Source of the DNA: CALDOK01 sp964481655
Lineage (GTDB): Bacteria; Myxococcota_A; UBA796; JAFGLY01
NCBI GenBank assembly: GCA_964481655.1
Contig: CAYZVO010000001.1
Span: 75,968 to 139,967, forward strand
Direction of reading: 5' to 3'
DNA length: 64,000 bases
A program made the position numbers and the translations under genes. Below, in pieces: positions 50,941 through 58,133 of this stretch (position 1 is its first letter; every line of letters begins with the position of its first letter). Below the pieces are notes generated by a model, which had not been told where the DNA came from, made no database searches, and saw only the letters and a list, made by a program, of their open reading frames with translations.

Positions 50941-53409
50941 CTACATCACGCTGCGGGGGTCCACATCGACGGTGATGCGCACCCCCCGCCGCTCGCGCCC
51001 TCCGCCCAGCAGGATCGAGGCGTGGGCGTCGAGCCAGCGCCGGAACGGGCCGGTCTCCCAGCCCCTGAGCAGCAGCTGGTAGCGCCAGCGTCCCACCAGC
51101 CGTGCCAGGGGGGAGGGGGCCGGGCCGAGGATGTCCACCACCTTGCCCGGGGGCAGGGAGCGCTTCAGCTGCCGACCCAGGTCCACGGCCAGGTTCAGCG
51201 CCTTGGCCCGGTGGGCGCTCTCGACCCGCACCAGCACCAGGCGGGCGAAGGGCGGGTAGCCCAGGACGGTGCGCAGGCGGGACTCCTGGGCCAGGAAGGC
51301 CTCGGGATCGTCCAGGGTGCGGAAGACGAAGTGCTCGGGGTGATGGGTCTGCAGCACCACCCGTCCGGGCTTGTCTCCGCGGCCCGCGCGCCCGGCCAGC
51401 TGGGTGCACAGGGCCCAGGTGCGCTCGGTGGAGCGGAAGTCCGGCAGGTTGAGCACCATGTCGATGTTGACCGCCGCGGCCAGCTGTACGTCGGGGAAGT
51501 CGTGGCCCTTGGCGACCACCTGGGTGCCCACCAGCAGGCGGGACTTGCCCGTACGAAACCCCTCGAGGATGCGGTGGTGGGCGCCGCGGGAGGCGGTGGT
51601 GTCGGCGTCCATGCGGGAGACGGGCGCCCAGGGGAACAGCCGCTGGAGGGTCTCTTCGAGCTGCTCGGCGCCTTCGCCCAGGATCTCGACCTCGCCGCCG
51701 CAGCTGGGGCAGTCGGTCTGGAAGGGCCGCTGCAGGCCGCAGTAGTGGCAGGTGAGTCGGCCGTGGCGCTTGTGCAGCACCATGGAGATGTCGCAGCTGG
51801 GGCAGGTGTAGCGGCCGCCGCAGTCCGGGCACTGCACGATGGTGGCGTAGCCCCGGCGGTTGTGCAGCAGGATGGCCTTGCCGCCCGCAGCGAGGGTCTG
51901 CTCGAGGGCCTGGACCAGGTGGTCCGAGAGGATCGGGCGCTTGCCCTCGGCGCCGCGGGGGATCTGGTTGAGGTCCACCAGCTCGAGCTCGGGCACGGGC
52001 CGCGGCGAGATGCGCGCGGTCAGCTGCCGCAGGCGGTAGCGGCCGTTCAGCGCGTTCTGCAGGGTCTCCGCGGAGGGGGTGGCCGAGCCCAGCACCACCG
52101 GGCAGCCGGCCATGGCGCCGCGGACCACGGCCAGATCCCGGGCGTGGTAGCGCACGCCGTCGCCTTGCTTGTAGGAGTCGTCGTGCTCTTCGTCGACCAC
52201 CACCAGGCCCAGGTCCTGGAAGGGGGCGAACAGGGCGGAGCGGGCGCCCACGGCGACGTCGGCGTGGCCGGAGCGGATGCGGCGCCAGGACCGCAGGCGT
52301 TCTACGCCGGTGAGGCCCGAGTGCAGCACGGCGATGCGGTCGCCGAAGCGGGCCCGGAAGCGGCCCACCAGCTGGGGGGTGAGGCCGATCTCGGGCACCA
52401 ACACCAGCACCTGCTTCCCCGCCTCGAGGGCCTTGGCCGCGGCCTGCAGGTAGACCTCGGTCTTGCCCGAGCCGGTGATGCCATGGAGCAGGGTGGTGCC
52501 GGCGCCGTCGGCGGCGATGGCGTCGAGCACGGCCTGCTGGGCCGGGGTGGTGGGTAGGGGCTCCACCGCCGCGCCCCCCAACTCGCCGGCGTTGATGGGC
52601 GCGGTGCGCTCCCGCGTGCGCAGCTCCAGCACGCCCCGCTCCGTCAGCTTGTTGACCGCGGTGCGGGCGTACTCGCCCTCGAGCTTCAGCAGGTCCGGCA
52701 GGTCCATGGCGCCGCCGGCTTCGGCCAGGCGGGCCACCACGCCGCGCATGCGGCTGCCGGTGCGCGGGCTGTGGGCCTCGAGCTGGGTGGGGTCGATGAT
52801 CAGGTGGACCTGCTTGACCTTGTCGAGGCTGGTGCCGAGCTCGCGGTTGACCACGACGATCAGGCCCTGGCGCTTCAGGGTGTCGATGGCGGTCTTGACC
52901 TGCTTGGTTTCGAGCTCCTGGGCCAGGCGCAGGGTGGTGGAGCGCGGGGTGCGGCCCGGGTGTTGGACCACCTCGCGCAGCACGGTGGCGCGGGGCTCGG
53001 GGACCGTCTCGGCGGCCAGGGCGTCGGCGGCGTCGTCGCCGGGCAGCAGCACCCGCCGGGTCTTTGCCCGGGCCCCCGACGGCAGGGCCGTGGCGAGCAT
53101 CTCCCCCAGGGGCGCCAGGTAGTAGCGGGCTGCCCAGCCGAGGAAGCGCAGCTGCTCCGGGCCGAACACCGGCCGGGCGTCGAGCAGCCGCTTGACGGGC
53201 TTGGCCTTGCCGGCGGGGATGTCGCACTCGGTCATGGTCTCCACGACCCAGCCGTTGACCACCCGGGACCCCAGGGGCACGAGCACGGCGTGGCCCTGCA
53301 CCAAGCCGCCATCGAACGCCGGGCCCTCGCGCTGGGCGGGGACGTCGGCGTAGGTGAGCGGCTCCGGCAGCGGAGCGGCCACGGCGACCTTGACGAAGCT
53401 GTCAGCCAT
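50941..53409 (-). CDS. priA: primosomal replication restart helicase PriA
   Basis: An 822-residue 3'-5' helicase that recognises stalled forks and reloads the replicative helicase. The N-terminal DNA-binding domain starts VKVAVAAPLPEPLTYADVP. Helicase motifs are HGITGSGKTEVYLQ (Walker A, near residue 315), VVDEEHDDSYKQ (motif II) and VLGSATPS. The zinc-binding region has the expected cysteines: CPDCGGRYTCPSC, CHYCG and CPSCGG. Length fits the family (about 730-830). A 10-bp inverted repeat flanks the start codon. No other replication gene is nearby. Confidence 0.95.
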   Translation of the reverse strand: MADSFVKVAVAAPLPEPLTYADVPAQREGPAFDGGLVQGHAVLVPLGSRVVNGWVVETMTECDIPAGKAKPVKRLLDARPVFGPEQLRFLGWAARYYLAPLGEMLATALPSGARAKTRRVLLPGDDAADALAAETVPEPRATVLREVVQHPGRTPRSTTLRLAQELETKQVKTAIDTLKRQGLIVVVNRELGTSLDKVKQVHLIIDPTQLEAHSPRTGSRMRGVVARLAEAGGAMDLPDLLKLEGEYARTAVNKLTERGVLELRTRERTAPINAGELGGAAVEPLPTTPAQQAVLDAIAADGAGTTLLHGITGSGKTEVYLQAAAKALEAGKQVLVLVPEIGLTPQLVGRFRARFGDRIAVLHSGLTGVERLRSWRRIRSGHADVAVGARSALFAPFQDLGLVVVDEEHDDSYKQGDGVRYHARDLAVVRGAMAGCPVVLGSATPSAETLQNALNGRYRLRQLTARISPRPVPELELVDLNQIPRGAEGKRPILSDHLVQALEQTLAAGGKAILLHNRRGYATIVQCPDCGGRYTCPSCDISMVLHKRHGRLTCHYCGLQRPFQTDCPSCGGEVEILGEGAEQLEETLQRLFPWAPVSRMDADTTASRGAHHRILEGFRTGKSRLLVGTQVVAKGHDFPDVQLAAAVNIDMVLNLPDFRSTERTWALCTQLAGRAGRGDKPGRVVLQTHHPEHFVFRTLDDPEAFLAQESRLRTVLGYPPFARLVLVRVESAHRAKALNLAVDLGRQLKRSLPPGKVVDILGPAPSPLARLVGRWRYQLLLRGWETGPFRRWLDAHASILLGGGRERRGVRITVDVDPRSVM

Positions 53410-53433
53410 CTGCTGTCAGCTATCAGCTTCGTC
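53392..53433 (-). promoter_or_regulatory. 10-bp inverted repeat around the priA start codon
   Basis: GACGAAGCTG and CAGCTTCGTC, exact complements 22 nt apart, place the priA ATG (53407-53409) in the loop of a potential mRNA hairpin. No good Shine-Dalgarno is visible upstream of that ATG. The inner part also holds two GCTGACAGC copies. It may tune translation or be chance. Confidence 0.4.
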
Positions 53434-53487
53434 GCGGCGGGGTGGGGGTCGACGGTGAGGCGTGGGGACGGATTTCGTCCGCCAGGT

Positions 53488-54369
53488 TCACTTGCCCTGC
53501 ACTTCTGCGAGGATCTCGCGCATCCGCGGGGCGAGGTCCGGGCGCTTGAGGGCCAGGTGCACGGTGGCGCGCAGCCAGTCGCCCACGTTGCCGGTGTCGA
53601 AGCGCTCGCCCTCGAACAGGTAGCCCCAGGCCTGGCCGCGACCGGCCAGCACCGCCAGGGCGTCGGTGAGCTGGATCTCGCCACCGCGGCCCCGGGGGGT
53701 GGTCTCGAGGATGTCGAAGATCTCGCCGGGCAGCACGTAGCGGCCCACGATGGACAGGTTGCTGGGGGCGTCGGCGGGGTCGGGCTTCTCGACCATGCCG
53801 GTGACCTCCATCAGGCGGCCGTCGAGGGTGCCGTCGCAGATGCCGTAGCGCTTGGTCTCTTCCCGCGGGACCTCGATGAGGGCCACCACGCACTCGCCCT
53901 TGTCGTCCCAGACGTCCAGCAGCTGCCGCAGGCCCGGGCGCTCGGGGTTGTGGATGATGTCGTCACCCAGCAGCACGGCGAAGGGGTTGTTCCCCACCGC
54001 CGGGCGGGCGGTGAGCACGGCGTGGCCCAGGCCCAGGGCGTCGTGCTGGCGCACGGTGACGACCTTGGCCAGGCGGGCCGCCCGGCGCACCTCGGCCAGC
54101 AGGTGCTCCTGGCCGCGCTCCTCGAGGTACTGCTCGAGGTAGGGGTCCTTCGAGAAGTGCTCGATGATGGCGCCCTTGCCCTTCGAGATCACGAAGACCA
54201 TGTCCTCGATACCCGAGGCCACCGCCTCGGCGATGATGTAGTCGAGGCAGGGGCGATCCACCAGGGGCAGCAGCTCCTTGGGGACGGCCTTGGAGGCGGG
54301 CAGGAAGCGGGTGCCCAGCCCCGCAAGGGGCAGGACCGCGCGGGTCACAGATTGGGCTGCCATCGGCAT
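53488..54369 (-). CDS. galU: UTP--glucose-1-phosphate uridylyltransferase
   Basis: A 293-residue cytosolic nucleotidyltransferase making UDP-glucose, the precursor for polysaccharides and lipopolysaccharide sugars. Signature blocks: RAVLPLAGLGTRFLPASKAVPKE, DRPCLDYIIAEAVASGIEDM, ALGLGHAVLTAR, VLLGDDII and VEKP ... SNLSIVGRYVLPGEIFDIL. Length matches bacterial GalU. The start may be either Met of MPMAAQ. It lies 78 nt after the priA start region on the same strand. It supports the surface-glycan genes elsewhere in the window. Confidence 0.95.
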   Translation of the reverse strand: MPMAAQSVTRAVLPLAGLGTRFLPASKAVPKELLPLVDRPCLDYIIAEAVASGIEDMVFVISKGKGAIIEHFSKDPYLEQYLEERGQEHLLAEVRRAARLAKVVTVRQHDALGLGHAVLTARPAVGNNPFAVLLGDDIIHNPERPGLRQLLDVWDDKGECVVALIEVPREETKRYGICDGTLDGRLMEVTGMVEKPDPADAPSNLSIVGRYVLPGEIFDILETTPRGRGGEIQLTDALAVLAGRGQAWGYLFEGERFDTGNVGDWLRATVHLALKRPDLAPRMREILAEVQGK

Positions 54370-54484
54370 CCTCGTGGGCTCGGGGGGTCGGCTGGCGTAT
54401 TGACGTCCGCCACGCCGCGCAAGCCCGGACGCAGTTCACCCCCCGAGCGCTGTACGGATCGGGAGGAGACGGTGTCGCGGGCGA

Positions 54485-54850
54485 TCAGAACTCGCGGGAC
54501 CGGCGCTCGAGCTGCTCTGCTTCGGTCTTGCAGTCGATGCAGTGCGTCGCGACCGGGCGGGCCAGCAGCCGCCGCTCGCTGATCTCCTCACCGCAGACCA
54601 CGCAGAAGCCGTATTCGCCTTCGTCCAGGCGCTGGAGCGCCTGGCGGATCTTGTGGATGAGGGTGCGCTCGCGGTCGCGGATGCGGAGCTGGAAGTCGCG
54701 GTTGGACTCCATCGAGGCCAGGTCGATGTCGTCGGCCAGGCGCTCCTTGTCCTCGGTGAGGTCACCGATCGTGGCGCCGGCATCTTCCAGCAAGGCCTGG
54801 AGGCGATCCATCAGCAGCTTGCGGAAGAACTCTTGCTTCTTCTTGTCCAT
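54485..54850 (-). CDS. dksA: DksA/TraR-family zinc-finger transcription factor
   Basis: A 121-residue RNA polymerase-binding factor that works with ppGpp in the stringent response. It has the coiled-coil hairpin with acidic tip (LADDIDLAS near residues 33-41) and a four-Cys zinc finger, CVVC ... HCIDC, near residues 78-102. Start at ATG 54850 after GGAGATGGC; an upstream extension has no support. A strong promoter (TTGCGG, 17 nt, TACTAT) lies upstream, and its leader holds a 17-bp perfect palindrome. It precedes galU by 115 nt. Confidence 0.92.
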   Translation of the reverse strand: MDKKKQEFFRKLLMDRLQALLEDAGATIGDLTEDKERLADDIDLASMESNRDFQLRIRDRERTLIHKIRQALQRLDEGEYGFCVVCGEEISERRLLARPVATHCIDCKTEAEQLERRSREF

Positions 54851-54873
54851 GCCATCTCCGAGGGGTAAACCGG

Positions 54874-54890
54874 CCGTCGAGGCTCGACGG
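54874..54890 (-). promoter_or_regulatory. 17-bp palindrome in the dksA leader
   Basis: CCGTCGAG-G-CTCGACGG, perfect in both arms, lies 24-40 nt upstream of the dksA start. It could be an operator or a leader hairpin (6-bp stem, 5-nt loop). Confidence 0.55.
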
Positions 54891-54927
54891 AATACCGACA
54901 ACGGATTGCCGGTTCGGAAAGCGCCCC

Positions 54928-54956
54928 ATAGTAGTGGATTCCATGACACACCGCAA
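54928..54956 (-). promoter_or_regulatory. dksA: predicted sigma-70 promoter of dksA
   Basis: On the minus strand TTGCGG (54956-54951) is followed after 17 nt by TACTAT (54933-54928), giving transcription from about 54921 and a 70-nt leader. It overlaps the start of the divergent outer-membrane protein gene. Confidence 0.55.
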
Positions 54957-55941
54957 GGCCAGAAAACACCGGAACCTACGGTGCCAGCGGGTTTTCCCGC
55001 ATTGTTTCCCCCCCTGTAGCGTCGGTGCCCCCGTGGCGCTCGCGGCGCTGCTGTCCATGTCGGGCCCTGCGCGGGCCACAGACTCCGCCCTGGACCCCTT
55101 CACGCCGGCGGACGCGACCAGCATGGGCCTGGCCGGCGGAGGTCGGGGTTCTCCCTCCAACATCGACAATGTCTGGTACGGATCTTCGGTCCTGGCGCTG
55201 GACTCCCGCTACGACATCCACGGCTCGGGGTTCCTGACCCCCGGCGGATGGCGCGGCTTCGAGGTGGCGGCGCTGGACTCCCGCACCAGCACCCTCGCCA
55301 TGGGCCTGGTGTACTCGTACATGCACCACCCCGACATGCCGATGCTCAACAGCGAGCTGCCCGGCTGGGAGCTGCCCGGCACCAGCTCCGACAACCCCGC
55401 CGCGGCTCAGCACATCGCCGCGGGGCTCGCCATCGCCGCCGACGGCGATCGGCGGGTGTCCGTGGGCCTGCACGGCGGCTACTTCTGGCGGCGGGCCAAC
55501 CGTGCCGGTGCCGGCAGCGGCCTGCGCCTCGGCGGCAGCATCGCCGCCCGGCCCCATGAGACCCTGTCGCTGAACCTGGGCACCACCTGGCCGCTGCTGG
55601 TGGATGGCGCCCGGGGCTACGAAGAGCAGCCGCGGGTGGACGCGGGCCTGCAGTACACCCCCATCGAAGGCCTCGGTCTGCTCGCCGACGCCATGCTCCC
55701 CATCGACGAGCTCGACGGGGTCGACTTCGGCTTCGGCGCCGAGTACGCCATCGCCGAGGTCGTGCCCGTCCGGGTGGGCTGGTCCCGCAATGCTGGTGAT
55801 GTACGTCACGCTCTCGGCGCCGGCCTGGGGGTGAGGGTGGAGTACCTCGACCTGCAGTACGGGCTCTGGATCGACCTGGGGCCCGACGACGACGGCCTCT
55901 CCGCCCCGGTCCACGCCCTGACCCTGGCGATGTCGATGTAG
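54943..55941 (+). CDS. outer-membrane beta-barrel protein
   Basis: A protein of about 332 residues. After a basic N-terminal stretch, the signal peptide runs VALAALLSMSGPARA. The mature part (DPFTPADATSMGLAGGGRGSPSNIDNVWY, then repeated strands such as LGLVYSYMH and LSLNLGTTWPLLVDG) looks like a small outer-membrane barrel related to the FadL/PorV type, with conserved mention of a glycine-rich first strand. Start choice is unsure: GTG 54934 or ATG 54943; a TTGCCG (17 nt) TAGTAG promoter would begin transcription near the latter. It ends 53 nt before the peroxiredoxin gene. Confidence 0.72.
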   Translation: MTHRKARKHRNLRCQRVFPHCFPPCSVGAPVALAALLSMSGPARATDSALDPFTPADATSMGLAGGGRGSPSNIDNVWYGSSVLALDSRYDIHGSGFLTPGGWRGFEVAALDSRTSTLAMGLVYSYMHHPDMPMLNSELPGWELPGTSSDNPAAAQHIAAGLAIAADGDRRVSVGLHGGYFWRRANRAGAGSGLRLGGSIAARPHETLSLNLGTTWPLLVDGARGYEEQPRVDAGLQYTPIEGLGLLADAMLPIDELDGVDFGFGAEYAIAEVVPVRVGWSRNAGDVRHALGAGLGVRVEYLDLQYGLWIDLGPDDDGLSAPVHALTLAMSM

Positions 55942-55994
55942 GGTTCCGCCGTTCCGGTTGTGGTATTATCGTTTTTTCACCACACGGAGCACCC

Positions 55995-56600
55995 ATGCGC
56001 CTCATCGCGATGCTGGCCCTCGCCCTGATCACCGGCTGTACGCCCACCGAAGAGCCCCCCGGCGACAGCGTGGCCGACAGCTCAGCTCCGGAGGACACCG
56101 CGCCTCCCTTCGACACCGGGCTGTACGACCAGCTCAACGGGGCCGAGCCCGACGAGCTGTTGGCCGCCCCGAGCTTCGAGGCCACCGCCCACAACGGTGA
56201 GCTGCGCGGTCAGGAGCACCTGCTGGGTCACCCCTCGGTGATCTGGTTCTACCCCTTGGCCAACACCTCCGGTTGAACCACCCAAGGTTGCGGGTACCGC
56301 GACCGCCAGGCCGAGTTCGACGCGCTGGGTGTGACCATCATCGGAGCGAGCTTCGACGATCCCGCCGACAACGCCAGCTTCGCCGAAGCCCAGAGCTACG
56401 AGTACGAGCTGTGGTCCGATCTCGATCGCACGCTGGCCATGCACTACGGGGCCGCCTCGAGCGAGACCCAGGCCATGGCCAGCCGCATCACGGTCCTGCT
56501 CGACGCCGAGGGCGTGCTGCGCGTGGTCTACAACCCCGCGAGCGCCAGCAGCAACGCCCAGGACGTGCTGGAGGACTGCGAGCTGCTGTTCGGGTCTTAG
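55995..56600 (+). CDS. peroxiredoxin (PrxQ/BCP type) lipoprotein with in-frame UGA at the peroxidatic position: probable selenoprotein
   Basis: Read through the UGA at 56274-56276 the gene encodes 201 residues. The signal peptide has lipobox LITGC (Cys15), then an Asp/Thr tether. The thioredoxin-fold peroxiredoxin domain starts APSFEATAHNGELRG and continues VIWFYPLANTSG-U94-TTQGC99-GYRDRQAEF. In PrxQ/BCP proteins the position after T-P/S-G is the peroxidatic Cys and the resolving Cys lies five residues on, exactly as U94 and C99 here. The downstream half (VTIIGASFDDPADNASFAEA ... ITVLLDAEGVLRVVYN) is intact, so this is not decay. A hairpin with a G-led apical loop begins 10 nt after UGA, as bacterial SECIS elements do. 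Standard gene callers would give a truncated 93-residue product. TGC to TGA is one substitution, so error is possible. Confidence 0.82.
56286..56304 (+). promoter_or_regulatory. putative bacterial SECIS hairpin
   Basis: GGTTGCGG and CCGCGACC pair over 8 bp (one U-G) around a GUA loop (56294-56296). The loop's first base is G and lies 17 nt after the UGA, within the window expected for bSECIS elements. It overlaps coding codons, as bacterial SECIS must. Confidence 0.7.
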
Positions 56601-56617
56601 GGCGGTTGTAAACCGCC
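56601..56617 (+). terminator. hairpin directly after the peroxiredoxin stop
   Basis: GGCGGTT-GTA-AACCGCC is a perfect 7-bp stem with 3-nt loop that begins at the base after TAG. No T-tract follows, so termination may be weak or Rho-assisted. Confidence 0.45.
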
Positions 56618-56669
56618 TCCGCCGCCTGGGTGTCCCACGGTCGAACGCCTGGATGGAGTAGGCTCGACC

Positions 56670-57248
56670 GTGACCGCAGTCTCCGCAACGGCGCCCCGGG
56701 AGGTGCCCCTGGCCCCCAGCCGCGACCAGCGCTTCGCCCAGCTCGTGGACGACCACCGCGAGCGGGCCGTGCGCATCGCCTGGCGCCTGACCGGTGAGGA
56801 CCGGGCCACCGCCGAAGAGGTCGCTCAGGACGCGTTCCTGCGGGCCTACACCGGGCTCGGTCGCTTCCGGGACGAGGCCGAGATGAGCACCTGGTTCTAC
56901 CGCATCCTGGTGCGCCAGGCGGCCAACCGACGCCGCTGGCGGGGGCTGCGGCAGCGCTGGGGCGATCTGTGGGGTGCGGGGGCCGACGACGGCGGCGCGG
57001 TCGAGGACCAGGGCGACCCCGACGTGGCCGGCGATCCCGCCCTGCGCCAGCGCATCGGCGCGGCCATGGAGGCCCTCTCCCCTGGGCAGCGCGCCATCTT
57101 CACCCTGGTCCACCTCGAGGGCTTCACCGTCCGAGAGGCCGCCGCCATCGCCGGGGTCGCCCTCGGGACCGCCAAGAGCCACCTGCACCGTGCCCTGAAG
57201 TCGCTGCGCGCCGAGCTGGCGCCCCAGCGAGAGGAGCTCGCCCCATGA
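56670..57248 (+). CDS. ECF RNA polymerase sigma factor
   Basis: A 192-residue ECF sigma factor from GTG 56670. Region 2: FAQLVDDHRERAVRIAWRLTGEDRATAEEVAQDAFLRAYTGL with TWFYRILVRQAANRRR. Region 4: MEALSPGQRAIFTLVHLEGFTVREAAAIAGVALGTAKSHLHRALKSLR. A TAGGCT at 56659-56664, only 6 nt before the start, may be a -10 element of a near-leaderless transcript, or GGAG at 56655 is the ribosome binding site. It overlaps the anti-sigma gene by 4 nt and heads a three-gene operon. Confidence 0.9.
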   Translation: MTAVSATAPREVPLAPSRDQRFAQLVDDHRERAVRIAWRLTGEDRATAEEVAQDAFLRAYTGLGRFRDEAEMSTWFYRILVRQAANRRRWRGLRQRWGDLWGAGADDGGAVEDQGDPDVAGDPALRQRIGAAMEALSPGQRAIFTLVHLEGFTVREAAAIAGVALGTAKSHLHRALKSLRAELAPQREELAP

Positions 57249-57628
57249 CCAACCACGACTCCGACAGCCGTGAGCTCGTCGAGCTCATCGACGGCGCCTG
57301 GTCCCCTCCCGGTGTGGACGCCGACGCCTTCGACGCCCGCCTGCACGGTCGCCTGCGCGCCCGCAAGCGTCGCCGGGCCACCCTCGCCGGTGCCGCGGTG
57401 GCCGCCCTGGTCTTGGTCGTAGCCTCCCACCTCATCGGCGCGCCCGAGCCGGCCCAGGACGCCATCGTCCAGGCGCCCTCCGAGTTCGCGCCGATGGTGG
57501 CCAGCGCCGAGCCCGCCTCGGTCCCCGCCTTCTTCGCCGGCGCCCTCGGCGGCGACAGCTACGGCATCCCCGGCAGCCACGGCGCCGTGGACACCCTCTT
57601 CCTGCAACCCCTGGACCAGGAGCTGTGA
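57245..57628 (+). CDS. small membrane anti-sigma-like protein
   Basis: A 127-residue single-pass protein. The cytosolic N-terminus (SRELVELIDGAW) is short; a helix near residues 45-66 (ATLAGAAVAALVLVVASHLIG) follows a KRRR basic flank, then a periplasmic tail. It overlaps the sigma gene (ATGA) and the Spy-like gene, the typical order of sigma, anti-sigma, periplasmic sensor in CnrXYH-like systems. I assign it as the regulator by position; no conserved anti-sigma zinc motif is visible. Confidence 0.7.
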   Translation: MTNHDSDSRELVELIDGAWSPPGVDADAFDARLHGRLRARKRRRATLAGAAVAALVLVVASHLIGAPEPAQDAIVQAPSEFAPMVASAEPASVPAFFAGALGGDSYGIPGSHGAVDTLFLQPLDQEL

Positions 57629-58131
57629 TCATGCGCCGCTTCGTCCTCGCCAGCATCGCCGCCTTGACCTTCGCCAGCGCCGCCTGGGCCCAGCAGCCCC
57701 CCGCGCCCCCCGAGCGTCCGCCTCATCCCCACGAGATCATCGAGCAGCACGCCGAGGCCCTCGGCATCGACGGGGACACCGTCGCCGAGATCCAGCGTGT
57801 CGCCGAGGACTCCCGCGCGTCCATGGAGCGCTGCCAGCAGCAGGTGCAGCAGGCCCGCCAGGCGCTCGCCGAGTCCCTGCAGGCCGAGCAGCCCGACCGC
57901 GCCGCCGTGATGGCCGCCGCCGACGCCCTCGGCGCCGCCGAGACCGAACAGATGAAGCAGCGCCTCGGCACCCTGCTGGACATGCACGGCCTGCTCACCC
58001 CCGCCCAGATCGACGCCATCGAGGCCATGATCCCCGAAGGACCCCCCGGAGGTCCGCCGGGTGGTGGGCCGCCGCCTCCCCACGGAGCGCCGCCGCCAGG
58101 GATACCCGGAGCGCCGCAGCCTGGGTTGTAG
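57625..58131 (+). CDS. periplasmic Spy/CpxP/CnrX-like protein
   Basis: A 168-residue exported helical protein with a signal peptide ending SAAWAQ. It contains an LTPAQ motif (LTxxQ, near residue 121) and long amphipathic helices (EDSRASMERCQQQVQQARQALAESL), which fits the Spy/CpxP/ZraP/CnrX group of metal- or stress-binding chaperones. The tail is Pro/Gly-rich (GPPGGPPGGGPPPPHG). In Cupriavidus, CnrX is the metal sensor for an ECF/anti-sigma pair, so this protein may be the input for the operon. Start is GTG 57625 overlapping the previous stop, or ATG 57631. Confidence 0.75.
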   Translation: MIMRRFVLASIAALTFASAAWAQQPPAPPERPPHPHEIIEQHAEALGIDGDTVAEIQRVAEDSRASMERCQQQVQQARQALAESLQAEQPDRAAVMAAADALGAAETEQMKQRLGTLLDMHGLLTPAQIDAIEAMIPEGPPGGPPGGGPPPPHGAPPPGIPGAPQPGL

Positions 58132-58133
58132 CG

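Noticed and set aside
56331..56600. A separate 89-residue protein starting within the peroxiredoxin
   Set aside because: It is the second half of the peroxiredoxin fold with no ribosome binding site. Reading through the UGA explains both halves.
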